From: Cycas panzhihuaensis
Taxonomy: Eukaryota > Cycadophyta
Reading direction: 5' to 3'
DNA: 64,000 nt
NCBI GenBank assembly: GCA_023213395.1
Contig: CM041465.1
Span: 134,051,741 to 134,115,740 of the forward strand
In this document: positions 1 to 10,482 of the stretch, piece by piece
Numbering within the stretch: position 1 is the stretch's first letter
How the letters are laid out: each line of letters opens with the position of its first letter
Notes under the pieces: model-generated
What the model saw: only the letters and a program-made list of their open reading frames with translations
Databases searched by the model: none
What the model was told of the DNA's origin: nothing
Made by a program: the position numbers and the translations under genes

Positions 1-29
1 CCATGTCCATTCCTAGTAGCCAGGAAATA
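1..29 (-). repeat. LTR terminus of a further nested gypsy element (E), cut by the window edge
   Basis: These bases match the terminal module of the gypsy LTRs at 23059-23085 and 44036-44064 (a TCCATTCCTAGTAGC-like stretch, then AGGAAATA). At base 30 the sequence switches abruptly to gag/protease-side internal sequence that aligns with B from about 50999. This is the expected junction of an element inserted in D, with its 5' LTR end facing right and the rest outside the window. The target duplication cannot be tested because the other end is missing. Confidence 0.75.
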
Positions 30-2543
30 GGGATCACAAGGATCTCAAGGGGTAGATCATTCGTAGGAAGTTTTTGTTGGGAAGCAGAGGTCCCAATGGC
101 CCCCTTAGCTGCTTGAGACCTTGTGACTAGGCACAAAGTAGCATTCTCAAACATCTGAATAATTCTCTTCCCCTTATTTCAGGGTTGAGAAAGTGAGGAA
201 GATTGGGGATGAGAACACCAGGAGTGGAAGAGGAATCCCTTGCCCCCTTTCCCTTCATTTTCTTGGGAGTGGGGGTGGGGGCTCATCCCTTATTCCTTGC
301 CCCTCTATTTTGAGTAGATCAATCATGTTCCTCATGTTTAAGGAAGGGATCACAATGAATGGGTTGATCTAGGTTAGGCCTAGATGCCCATTTATGAGAA
401 GAATCACACTATGGGATGAGCTTAGGGTATTGCACCTAACATTGTGAATCTTTATAAAGGCACTCACTATGGGCACAACACCATTTCTTTTTAGGGGAGG
501 GTTTTATCCTCCTTACATGAGAGGTTTAGGTGTTTCTACCTTTAGGTGGCATGGCTTGGGATGCCTGATGAACATGCCTATGGGAATCTGAGGATGGTTG
601 AGAAGGCTGGAGCTTTAGCTCCTTCATCGTATACTCAAATGAGCGTATGGAAGAGGTTAATGGATCTAAGGCCCCTTCTATTGTGTGGGTTAGGATCCTT
701 GGAGGTTATTAGGGTCTTTGGTCATATGACAGAGGGGGTGCCTCACATCATTACGATGACCTAAGAGGCTTCTTGAGACCTACTTGGATCTCAATGGCCT
801 TGAGCACTAAGCATTTCACTATGGCAGACTCACACATCATCACTCCCATTTTGAGGACTTCAATGTGGACTTTAGGATGGAGGGCGTTCACAAAAATATC
901 TCTCTTTAATTCCTTGGGTAACGCAGCCTTTGTGGAATGGAGGAGGTCATGAAAACATCTTAGAAAATCACGATTCATTTCATTGTGACCTTGCCTAAGG
1001 GAGAGTAGGGTTTTAATCCCACTCTCAAAGGGATGGGCCATGCTAAAGTAGTTGATAAACTCATCTACAAGTTATTGGAAGGAGTGGATATAATGGGCAA
1101 GGAGGTGGTAGAATCATTTAAAGGCATCTCCATGCAAAGAACAAGGAAATAATTTCATCAATATGTGCTTATAAGCCTAATAATCGATGCATGCCATGGA
1201 GAAGCTCCTAACATGCTCAGTTAGGTCTTGCGATGATGTACCATCGAATTTGGGCACCTTGGGATGGTGAAGTAGCAGGTTAGACCTAAGCGCCTTAATC
1301 GATAGTGGGGTTGACATATAGTCAATGAAAGGATGAAACCTCTGTTGAGCTAAAGGGTCAACCAAAGGCATGGGAGGAGGTAGATATAGATACTTGGCTC
1401 CTCCTTAAGGGTTTTGGTTATATGAGAGATAAGGATTCCCACCTGCTTGGTGGGAAGGAGCCATTACCATTTGAGGTAAGGTTGGATAGGAGGGAGGCAT
1501 GTGAGATCCGATTCTGCCTTAAGGGTATATCCCTTATTGAGAGAGCATATGAGAGTAAGGGTTATGAGGAGGACAAATCCTCCTTAGGAAGGTACTATGT
1601 ATAGAGTCAAACACAAAGATGAGAAAAGTAAATGAGGTATGGGGTTTTGTCCATATAGGCCACTTGTAGAAGGTGCAACTACATAAGGGTGTGGTGAATC
1701 CACACCATAAACTAGGAGAGGGTTTTCTTTTCCATGCCCCTAAGTTTAGGACGTGTATCCTAGGGGCACATAAAGGGAAGAGTCTATTGTTTGTGGATGA
1801 GGATGCATGGGGATAGGTCCCACATGGCTTAAGGATTAGGGACATGAGTGTCCCCTAGGTCGTGTGAAAGGGACGTGGGGTATGGTAGGTTAAGGCATGG
1901 TCACCTGGTTTGGAATGGGCATGCTTAACCCAATTTAGGATATGGGCGTACCCTGGGGAGCCCCTTAGATATGAGGGACATGCAAAGAAGAGGAAATGAT
2001 AGGAGCGAGTCCTATTGTTACCATGGATGGCGGTTAAGATAAAATAGAAGGCACGGGTGTAGAAGAGGATGGCACCATGCTACAAAGGAGGCCACCCGAC
2101 CACTTTAAAGGTAGTTGGGTGTTTACAGCTCTAAAGCAATGCCATAATGCCTCTACTATATCCATAAGAGGGGTTCTTGCTTGCTCATATAAGGTGGAAG
2201 GCTCCTTATGTGAGACAAGAATTATAGGTTGGTCCTCATTGAAACTCTCATCCAAGTGATAGTATTCCATGGAGATGGATGCACCTATGTCATGCATAGG
2301 GAATGGATGAAAATCTAGGTGTTCTTGGTCACCTAGATAGAAAATGGGATCTTTGACCTCTTGGGCAGGATCTTGGAGGGAACTTGAGGTTTAAGCTTGA
2401 GTTTCAGAGATGTAGGCATGGTATACCCACTCTAATGGGTATCCCTTAATTATCAATTTATAATTGGATGAAGGGATAGAGGAATATGAGGGTTCTTCTA
2501 AGACGGGGAAAAGACCACATAAATGATGAGAGAAACATTGCAT
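30..2543 (-). pseudogene. gag: Element D: decayed gag, 3' part missing
   Basis: Gag is the structural polyprotein that packages retrotransposon RNA in cytoplasmic particles. The start ATG at 2541-2543 is placed by alignment with B (53490) and C (40821), where the protein begins MQ-x-F. A proline-rich central part is followed by the Retrotrans_gag capsid core: 1371-1177 carries KFDGTSSQDLTEHVRSFSMA, and 1041-751 carries FESGIKTLLSLRQGHNEMN and a long helical segment ending near VGLKKPLRS. The frame is broken by many stops. Sequence left of base 30 is replaced by element E. It aligns along its whole length with B's gag at 51000-53490. Confidence 0.8.
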
Positions 2544-2689
2544 CTACGTCTCACCCTAAAAATCATGGAAGAAATAAGATAGATAAAACTATGAAAGTGT
2601 TAAGGGTGCCCAACGAATCTAGGAGGTATGGAAGAAAAAAAGGAAGGCTAATACTAACACAAAGGGTTACAATTTTCCTTCACTAGAAG

Positions 2690-2709
2690 GTCCCTAGTAT
2701 AGTCACTAG
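2690..2709 (-). other. Primer-binding site of element D
   Basis: On the minus strand these 20 bases abut the LTR end at 2710. They correspond to the PBS consensus of the family, CTGGCGACCATACTGGGGAC, here with several transitions. The TGG near the LTR edge would pair with the CCA end of a tRNA. Which tRNA primes is not settled from the sequence. Confidence 0.65.
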
Positions 2710-3480
2710 TGGAAGCGTGCCTCTAGGGGTTATTAGGTCTCAACTATCCTACTAGCTATAGAAGCTATAAACAAGAGGAAGGAAAGTAGCTAAGATACTC
2801 TCAAAGGGTATTTACACGTCAGAATATAGGTTCAAGGACCCACAACTGTGTGTAAGCTACCTCTTTTCTAGGGGGTCTTCTTGATACAAAATAAAGGGGG
2901 TGACAAAAGCATCCTCAGGTTGCTGAGTAGCCGAAGTAGGGCTCTCCTACCGTTAAGGTGAAAGAGGGTGAAAAGGATCTCCTTTTGAGGATGAAACAAA
3001 AGGGGCAACGGTCCCTTGCAGAAAGGAACCCTAGGAACAAGAAGAAGGGGTAATGGTTGTTGATTTGCTTAGCTTCTACTTATTCATTTATATGTTAATT
3101 TGACAACAAGAAGGAGTGAGCATAGGTAGGAGGATTAACTGCTTATAGTTTATTGCAAGTGGGAGTCCAATGTTGTTGGTTTGGCACCTAAAGTATTGCC
3201 CTTAAGAAGTTAGGGTTTGTGGCATCAAGGCATAGGGAGCTAGGTTTAGAGAGGTGAAAAAATATTGCAATTGTTTGGTTGCAACTAGGTGTTAGGCTTC
3301 TCCTCAGGTTGCAAGATGTAGGGAGATAGGTTGGTGCTTATTTAGTTATTGTAAGGTAGGTTTGTCTATAATTAACAATTATTGTGACATTTAATTATTG
3401 TAACAGTTATAATACAAATAAAAGATAGTGGCAAAGTAAAATAGCTACTCTCCCTCACTCTCAATTCCTTTTCTCTCAAA

Positions 3481-3501
3481 GGGGGGGGGGAGGGGGGTGG
3501 G
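3481..3501 (+). repeat. G-run inside the shared LTR
   Basis: Ten G, one A, six G, T, then three G. The matching site in B's other LTR (about 54401) has only a short AAAAGGGAG. The run therefore looks like slippage growth after the LTRs diverged. It could fold into a G-quadruplex, but nothing here shows a function. Confidence 0.7.
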
Positions 3502-5070
3502 TTTTAAGAGAGCAAAAGAAAATGGGAGAATATTATGTTTATGCAATAATGAAAAGGGGTTCTACAATGTTGCTTACTTGTGCAAGAAAGGACTTAAAAG
3601 TACATTCTAGAATCCTTTCCTAAATGTGATATGTAAGGCTAGAAGAAGAGGGAAATATGCAAGCTTTTCCTTTTATGTGCAAGGGGAAAGAGGAAAGTGG
3701 TTTGTTTACACTAGATGAATAAGCATGTGAACAAAGCAATAAAACATTTTCCCTTTTAATATGTTTTTTTTTTTTAGGACAAAGTGGGGGTGGAAAGGTA
3801 AGGAGAGAGAAAGTTAAGTAGGATGAACCCAATTCCATGACATTTGATGTAGTAGCATAACTCTTCTTCATGCATCCTCCTTGCTAGTAACTCCACTTCC
3901 CTTGTTGTCATGAATGTCACTGATAAACCTTGAGCAGGGCTTCCTTACCTTTCCCAAGTTTGAATAAATAAAACTAAAAAAAGAAGAGAGTAACAAAAAG
4001 GGAGCTGCAACATAAATCAAAATAAGAAACAATGTTACCTCTTTGGCAGGAATCACTTTGTTTGTAGACGGGTTTGCCTCCACCTAAATTACACAACAAA
4101 TAAATTCTATAAACAATAAATATTTATATATGCATGGTATCTTACTGATGAAAGATGTTTGGAATGTTTATTTTAGTTGTACAATGGTAGAACAAGATAT
4201 CAAATGATATTTTGCTATCTATTACAACATACAATATGCAACATACGAGAGAAGTGAAAGGTAAGAAGGAGTGGGAGTGTTGCGTTAGAATGGCGAGCTC
4301 CATTACAAACTAGGTTTCTCCCAAATGGACAAATGGAACCTCACAAGCGAGTGGTAGTTTCTTGGTAGCAAAAAATCTTGAGGTAGGGTGATGGATCACC
4401 AAGGAAGAAAGCTACAAGTTTCACATCCAAGTAATGCATTAGTTAAGGTCTAAAGAAGAGGAATATTAGCTAGTGTTGAGGGCATTACCCTAGCGGATGG
4501 GGGTTTTTAGAGCTCAAACTCAAGCCCAAAGTCCTTCCTATAATCTTCTCTAGCCACTTCTATCCTCTGTTCACCAAAAACTAATGACTTGGAGGATGAA
4601 ACTAGAGGTTTGATGGTAGGTAGAGGGGTTGCCTCTAACGTTCATAGTAGATTCCTCCTAATGAACATGAAAGGGGTTTCTAAATCCGAAAATTATTAAG
4701 AAACATAGTAGTTAATCAAAAGAATGAAATAAAACTTAGGTGTTTGGCAACCAAAATCATAGCAAAATGGATTACCTTTTGGATGAAAGAGAGATTGGTG
4801 TAGGTGAGAGTTCTTAGCTTGGAAACTGAGAGTTTTGGAGAAGAATTTTATATTTTTTGGGGAGGAAACTACCTCTTCTTTGTGACTTGATAACTTGAGG
4901 CTAACCTAGTACTATTTTAGAGCTTGATTCCATTTGTTTACCCTTGCCAAATCACTCTTCTATATGTGGACTATAGGTAGATCTCAAGAGGATGAGAGTT
5001 TTTTAGAGAAATATGAAGTTTAGTAGAAAAATTAAGTTTAAGAAGAGAGCAAATAAATTTGAATTGAGGT

Positions 5071-5080
5071 TTTTATAGTT
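5071..5080 (-). promoter_or_regulatory. Candidate LTR TATA box
   Basis: The minus strand reads ACTATAAAAA, a good TATA-box match, about 0.88 kb from the U3 edge at 5960. The right LTR has a weaker version near 56031-56041. A and C have poorer AT-rich stretches at the corresponding place (about 8300 and 27375). It is a plausible start of the element's genomic RNA; no transcript evidence is available. Confidence 0.4.
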
Positions 5081-5960
5081 TTGGTGAGGTCTTAGGACTA
5101 TTAGGGCCTAATTTGGGCTCGTCCCAAGGATAGGGATTATGTTAGGCTTGTAATAAATGTGATTTTAGTTATTTATGGTTACATTTAAACTTATAACAGT
5201 CACACCATGAATTGATTAGTGGCACCACTAATATATTAACAAGGCACAATAATTAGAGTGGTGCAAACAAAAAAGGGAGCAGGGCAATAACAAGTTAATA
5301 GATTTTGGTAAAAGTTGATAAATATTAATCAAAAGAGATAAAATAACGTATGATATATTGTTGAGGGGCTTGAAACATATCCCTAAAGGCCTATAGGCCA
5401 AATTCTAGGTCATTCTACAAGCAAAAAGTTGCTGGGAAAGAGAAATGCATTGACCCTAGTTAGAACTCCATGGAACGTTGGTGACCACTTATGCCAAGGT
5501 ACAAATAAAGTCCAAACAATCAATATCAATGGAATACAATTAGCAGATTTTATATGAAATGAGCAATGAAGGGCATCTTTTCATGAGAAAACCTCAATAA
5601 ACTCTCCTTAGTGGACCAAGTAATAAATAAGGCATACAAGAAGAAAAGGGTGTTACAAAAGAGTATGAACACGTTAATAATCATCTAAGTTAGGTTACAA
5701 AGGCATGTAAGGAACCTATTGGCAAGAGGGGATTAACCATGAGAGCTTGATGGTGTTATTGGACTGGAGTCCTAGTCGTCATAGGCGAGGATCATATACA
5801 GGTAAAGGGACTAGGTAGGCAATCCAAACAGCCATACAACTATACAATTGTCATGTAATTAGATAATTAAAGAAATGGACCAAAAGAGAAAGGTGAAAAG
5901 AGTATACCTAATCTTACCTATGTAGTACTGTCTCTATCCATTGCTAGTGGCTGGGAAATA

Positions 5961-6231
5961 ATACCCCCTTGGCAATAGAACCTCATTGCTTGGAAGCATT
6001 GGATGATGGTGAATGATATCAGTATAAATAATTACTAAAACATATCTAAATCTATGTGTTAGGGACCAGGGTGAGTGGAAATTCCATGACAAATCACATG
6101 GATGGTAAAACATGTGTTAATGTGTGGAAGGGGAGGCATATCCCAATCCATCCTCAGGGTACAAAGCCCTAAATTGAAAACATATACGAGATGCCTGGAA
6201 AGTGTGACCTGGGGTTTGCCCAAGGTGACAC
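5961..6231 (-). other. Element B polypurine tract and start of its 3' untranslated region
   Basis: The ATACCCCCTT just inside the LTR reads AAGGGGGTAT on the element strand, a polypurine tract that would prime second-strand synthesis. The following GGCAATAGAACCTC matches C at 28108 onward and A at 8966 onward. The rest is non-coding and resumes at 23091 beyond element A. Confidence 0.6.
6227..6231. repeat. Target-site duplication of element A, left copy
   Basis: GACAC directly precedes the LTR start at 6232. The same five bases follow the other LTR end at 23086-23090. A perfect 5-bp duplication is the expected footprint of a gypsy integrase. Confidence 0.9.
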
Positions 6232-7000
6232 TAGATGCGCGTCTACGGGATAGCTACCTAACTGAGTAGGAGTGGAAGAGTGGTCAATAGTGCAATCAGG
6301 AAAAGACCTACAAGTAGGGCAAATACCATGTAGGGTGCCCCATGCGTCGGAGTGCGAGTTCGGGACCTGCAAATGGAATCTAGCTACTTGGAAGTGGTTC
6401 CCCACTTCGAGCAAGATGAGAAGATGCGTAAGGTTAGCTTGGGTTGACCTAAGGGAAGGATCCTCCCACCCTTGGATGGCTAGAAGGGGAAGGAGAGAAC
6501 CCTTTAGGGGTTTCCCTAGAGCAACGAGAAACAAGAGAAGGTAGGCAAGTGGGCGACCTACAGATGGGATCACCTCGGTTACCCGACTAAGCGAAGAATC
6601 AAGAGAATCATAAAAGGAACGACCAAAGAGAAGAGGTTATGATATGTATGGGCAAGCTAACCAAGTAAGCAAATAACAGAATGAGAGGGAAGCTTGCAAG
6701 GCAAAAGGGGGAAAAGGTGAGTGGGAAGGTTTCCTAAGACCTTTTCCTATAGCAAATAAAATGTATGCGATAAAGCAAGCAAAGCATAAACTAAGACAAA
6801 GCTTGATTTCCCTTTTCTTTCCAATGAGCTAATTACTAATACGTAAAAGAACTCAAAAGGAGAATAAAAGGTGACGAAGTGGAGCGAAAGTATGTACCCG
6901 GAATAGAAGCATGACGAAGTGACAACGTTCCCATGAGACACTTTGAGTTACTCCAATGGCACGGACGTGAAGGGTCATGGCAGAACCGAAATGTGGGGCT

Positions 7001-7010
7001 CCCTTACCTT
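7001..7010 (-). promoter_or_regulatory. Conserved splice-donor-like site in the LTR
   Basis: The minus strand reads AAG|GTAAGGG, close to the ideal 5' splice site. The same site occurs in every gypsy LTR here: about 3951-3960, 21129-21138, 26141-26150, 42051-42060 and 54903-54912, always followed on the element strand by GGAGCC or GAAGCC. It lies 1.1-1.3 kb downstream of the TATA-like region. Conservation among otherwise divergent LTRs suggests that the leader is spliced; the partner acceptor was not identified. Confidence 0.5.
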
Positions 7011-8443
7011 CCCCAAAAATAGTACTAAAGTACCAAAAAAGGAAAGGAAAGGAATGAAATGCTAACAGTAAACGAAATACGAAAGTAAAGTATGAATGGG
7101 AGCACTTAACCGTTGAGGAAGAAAGAGGAACGGATCCTTTGCGCCTTCCAAATACCTGCAAGTAAATGACAATATCCCCCTTTCTGGAGAAAGGGCGCTA
7201 GCATATAATAAAGAGTCCTAACAATGCATGTACATATGAAGCAAGCATAAACTTAAATACATGCATGTTAGTATACAATATTACAATGATAAACTATGGC
7301 AGAAAATAACCAAAGTCAAAGGTAAATGAACCGGTAAGCCTCAGAGTGGCCCACCTCCCACAAGGAATAACCCTACTCACCCCCAAGAAGCCACGAGGCA
7401 TGGAGAGTAAGGCTGTGCAAGAGGACTAGAAGTGGAGGCAACAAGAGTCAACAAGAGCCCAAGAGGATCTATAGCAAGCCGGGATGCTACGGGGAGCAAA
7501 CCGGGTTAATGGGGAAGGAGTTGGGCGAGGGACAAGTAACCAGGGCTTATGTGAGTTGCTCGGATCAAGGTGCAAGCCCTCAAACCAGCACCACAACATG
7601 TGATAGTGCTGATTTTAGTGGTTAAAAATGGCCCAACAAACCCTTGTTTGATTGCCAAGAATAACACAATATAAAAGGGAAGGTTTGCGGGGCAAAGAGC
7701 CACTTGAAGAGCGTGGAAGGTGGTGCAAAATCCACCCAACTCTCACCCAAACCCTATGCAAACCCTCTTTGCCACTACCTTGAGCAAGAAACGTAGGAAA
7801 GGAGGCACTAATGGCAGAAATAAGACAGCCCAAAACAAAGGAAGAGCAACCTCCAAATACCAAAGCAAAGAGAGCTAGAAGTGACAAGCAAAATAGGGCA
7901 AGAAAGTAGCTTAAACCAATGAATACCTAAGAAAGAGGAGGGGGGCTCTTGCCTCAGTTAAGAGCTACTGAAATAAGGCAGAGAAATCTACTAAGGAGCT
8001 ATGGAACAACAGGTTTGGAACCCCTGCTAATAGAGTTGAAGGAAACACCTACACTTTGAAGATGTTTGATGGCTACCTGAGCAAGAAAATGCTGAGATCT
8101 CTCCAAAGGGGCCCTCTCCAAGGTGTGTGAAGGGTTGGGAGGATGTCCTAGCCATGCCAAAGGAGAGCTGGGCATTGGACAAGAGGTGTAGGTCCTGTAG
8201 CAGCAGTGGAGCAGCAGGGAATGGCAGAGCACAGGGCATTTTTCCTTGAGAAGCATTCAAAAATAAGCAAAAGATCCTAAAAATGGGTTGGAGAGGACTT
8301 AAATGCCTAGCCCAAACCCTAAAGCGAGTGATTAGGGCACAATTGGCGGTGAGTCAAGTTGCAAGACACATGGCAGTTTCGTAATAAATGCGAAATTACC
8401 ACGGCAGTTTTTAAAAAATAATTTGAGTCAGTTATCCCACCAC

Positions 8444-8467
8444 AAATTTCGCGGTACCGCGAAATTT
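8444..8467. repeat. 24-bp perfect palindrome in LTR U3
   Basis: AAATTTCGCGGT followed by its exact reverse complement, centred on GGTACC. A second GCGGTACCGC lies at 8471-8480. Degraded equivalents occur in A's other LTR (about 22572-22610) and in C's LTRs (27513-27538 and 43477-43504). Confidence 0.85.
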
Positions 8468-8956
8468 ATGGCGGTACCGCGATATTTACAGTGGTACACA
8501 ACCGGAGGCTAAATCTGGCCCAAATAGCTAGCCTAGGCTGTGGGCCAATGACAAAAGAGGCTAATGGGGGGCTGAGACACCTACCTGAGGGCAAACAAGC
8601 CAACAAACGAGTCTAGAAGAGCAAAAATAGGATTCAAACGATGTGGCAAGTCAACCAAACAATGATGGGTCATCACACGGGCAGAGGTGGCACAAGCCAA
8701 ATGGATCCTGGAGTGAGTAGGGCAGAATGCGAGAAATGGAATGGCCATTGGGGTGCCACACTCGCTGGGAATATGCCCCCGCTATAGTCGTCATAGGCTA
8801 AATACGTGTAAACGAAGACAAGATCATCTACAAGGTCACAACATGCAAACATGCAAGCATACACTCATCTCAAAAGAAAGTAATGATAAGGTAAGAAGCA
8901 TACCTATACTTACCTAAGTTGATAACTCTGTATCCATTCCCGGAAGCCGGGAAACA

Positions 8957-9367
8957 CTGCCTCGGCAGAGCCTCACCGCCGTACACGGCATGGCGATGGT
9001 GAAAGCTGGCAATACAACTATCAATAGCACATGTGTATACAGATATATAAATCAAGATCATAACAGTAGGCAAGGGTGCCAGCGAGTGTCATGGCGGAAC
9101 GTGTGGATATGAAAGTAGGGGTGGAGACGATATAGGGGCTGCCTATGTGCCACCTAGAAACTAACTGGAAGAATACGAAAGGCGAGGGGGTTGCCAGCAC
9201 CATAAGATATACAGAGAGATGTGCATAATCAAGTAGAAGAGTAAGTATGATGGGTAGCCACCATAGTTTAACCTCATTAGCGGCTAGGTTTCAGAGGTGC
9301 GAACGGGTCACAAAGTAAAGTGCATGATGACCTGAGGCCTTGGGGTGATAGAGTAACTGGACAAGTC
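8957..9367 (-). other. Element A polypurine-tract remnant and 3' untranslated region
   Basis: The sequence just inside the LTR (CTGCCTCGGCAGAGCCTC) aligns with the clearer TTGCCCCCTTGG tract of C at 28099. The rest is non-coding. It includes CACATGTGTATACAGATATATAAATC near 9030-9056, placed exactly where C has its giant TA microsatellite. It ends at the stop of the RNase H ORF. Confidence 0.6.
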
Positions 9368-9790
9368 TCAGGGACAGCTAGCAAGAAGAGGAAGGTAATG
9401 CTCAAGGATAAGGTGAACGAGACTATCTACCTCAACATTGAGGGCCCAAGGGATATGTTGGATGTCAACAGACGAGAAACGGGCTAGGAGGGATCTAGCG
9501 GCAGAAGCAAGAGTTTTCAAGTGAGGGCATCGCACCTGGTAAACCTGGGTGAGATGGGGCACCACAACTTGAGAGTCACAAAGCAAGACGATAGACCCGT
9601 GATGGAAATGGAGAGCATCGGTAAGGGCCTCAATAATAGCTATGTATTCAACTTCGTTATTGGTAGCCTCCGGGAGAAAGACCCCAGAGTGCAGGAAATC
9701 ATGTCTAGAGGGGTTGTAGAGGATCCATGCAGTGGCAGAAGGTCCAGGGTTACCACGGCTTCCACCGTTGGTAAAAATGTAGAGGGACAT
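9368..9790 (-). CDS. Element A: stand-alone RNase H domain ORF
   Basis: RNase H removes the RNA strand of RNA-DNA hybrids during reverse transcription. The ORF is 141 codons including stop and uninterrupted. The start ATG at 9788-9790 is chosen because B (23861) and C (30099) have ATG in the same place, a few residues before the first motif. Visible motifs: IFTNGGSRGNPGP (the first catalytic Asp is Asn here; B keeps Asp as YIDGGS), NNEVEY with the Glu and IIEALTDAL, LLCDSQVVV with the second Asp, and NVEVDSLV with the last Asp. Its wording is that of the archaeal-type RNase H known in Tat elements. It is not fused to pol: the integrase and the antisense gene lie between. Likely inactive in this copy. 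Confidence 0.8.
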   Translation of the reverse strand: MSLYIFTNGGSRGNPGPSATAWILYNPSRHDFLHSGVFLPEATNNEVEYIAIIEALTDALHFHHGSIVLLCDSQVVVPHLTQVYQVRCPHLKTLASAARSLLARFSSVDIQHIPWALNVEVDSLVHLILEHYLPLLASCP

Positions 9791-10313
9791 GGGTGACACA
9801 AAGTCCTGGTAGCGATGAACGATAAAGGAATGAAAGCGATACTCGAAGGGCGAGCAAAAAGTGGCCATGAAGGGTAGGAGGACCTAATAATGAGGCTACC
9901 CAGGGACGAGAACAAGTGGTCTGACCACTACCTGAGAGCGGGCAGAGAAAAAGTGCGCTAGAGTACCAAAGGTCACTTCAGGAAGTAAAACATGCCCCCA
10001 GACGAGGGAGCATTCCCTTTGGAGATCCGAGGAGCAAAAAAGAGCTGCGGAAATGAGTCCAAGATGGCGAAACGAGCCAAACAAGTATAAACTTAGGCAT
10101 GCATGGGAGCGACATGTAAAACGAGACAGAAGGGCCCTCAGAAAAAGTGTAAAAATGAGGCACCATAAATGCACCTATAAGGGAGTGCAAAAAGGGCATC
10201 AAAAGAGCATAACGGGCAATAAGGCCAGGAGGCAAAGGTAATCGGGAAAACAGGATGGCCCCAATGGTTGTCACGAGGCTAAAAATGGAGGAAGTGCTTG
10301 TCAGGGCCCCTGC
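9791..10313. other. Spacer between the RNase H ORF and the antisense promoter
   Basis: About 520 bp conserved in position in all three elements (23862-24385 in B, 30100-30667 in C), including a GAGGCTACCCAGGGACGAG-like block at 9891-9909 and 30250-30268. Short open frames on the minus strand are not conserved across copies. It may hold upstream control sequence of the antisense gene, the leader of the RNase H ORF, or both. Confidence 0.4.
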
Positions 10314-10323
10314 CTATATAAGG
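10314..10323 (+). promoter_or_regulatory. TATA box of the antisense PMD gene, element A
   Basis: CTATATAAGG preceded by a GC-rich GGGCCCC. C has the same TATA at 30668-30677, and B has a degraded TGAATAAAAGG at 24386-24396. About 27 bases downstream all three have GATTCATTTTCA (10342, 24416, 30696), the expected distance for a transcription start. Spacing and flanks conserved in three copies make this a credible core promoter. Confidence 0.65.
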
Positions 10324-10482
10324 AAATTTGTACAGAAAATGGATTCATTTTCACTGGCTCTCATGAGAAGCTAGAGCCATTCCCTTACACAGTGGAGCAC
10401 CGCTCGACTTTGGGGGCACGCGGGGAGAGATCGGACCATTGGATTGAGACGCAGAGAGAGTTAGTGGGATCATTGGGACGAG

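Larger units (their letters stand above)
2710..5960 (-). repeat. Complete LTR shared by elements D (5' LTR) and B (3' LTR)
   Basis: The LTR runs from TGGAAGCG at 2710 to GGGAAATA at 5960, about 3.25 kb, and aligns with B's right LTR at 53657-56907. The left neighbour is a PBS plus gag (the 5' internal side). The right neighbour is a polypurine-tract remnant and 3' internal sequence. One LTR with opposite internal ends on its two sides is the signature of a tandem LTR-internal-LTR-internal arrangement. On the minus strand it holds a TATA-like box (5071-5080), a conserved splice-donor-like site (about 3953) and a TGACG-type motif (5776-5786). A 22-base segment near the left end is absent from the right copy. 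Confidence 0.85.
6232..8956 (-). repeat. 3' LTR of element A
   Basis: About 2.7 kb, TAGATGCGC at the left (decayed TG) to GGGAAACA at the right, paired with 20357-23085. In the first ~210 aligned bases I count about 26 differences, nearly all transitions. U3 is at the right end because the element is on the minus strand. It contains a 24-bp palindrome (8444-8467), the TCGTCATAGGC motif (8788-8798) and the splice-donor-like site (7001-7010). Open frames inside it, such as 6169-6573, are not conserved and are not called. Confidence 0.92.

Noticed and set aside
6169-6573. A 134-codon minus-strand frame crossing the LTR edge of element A
   Set aside because: It runs from the LTR across the insertion junction, and the other LTR has only a shorter version, so it is chance openness.
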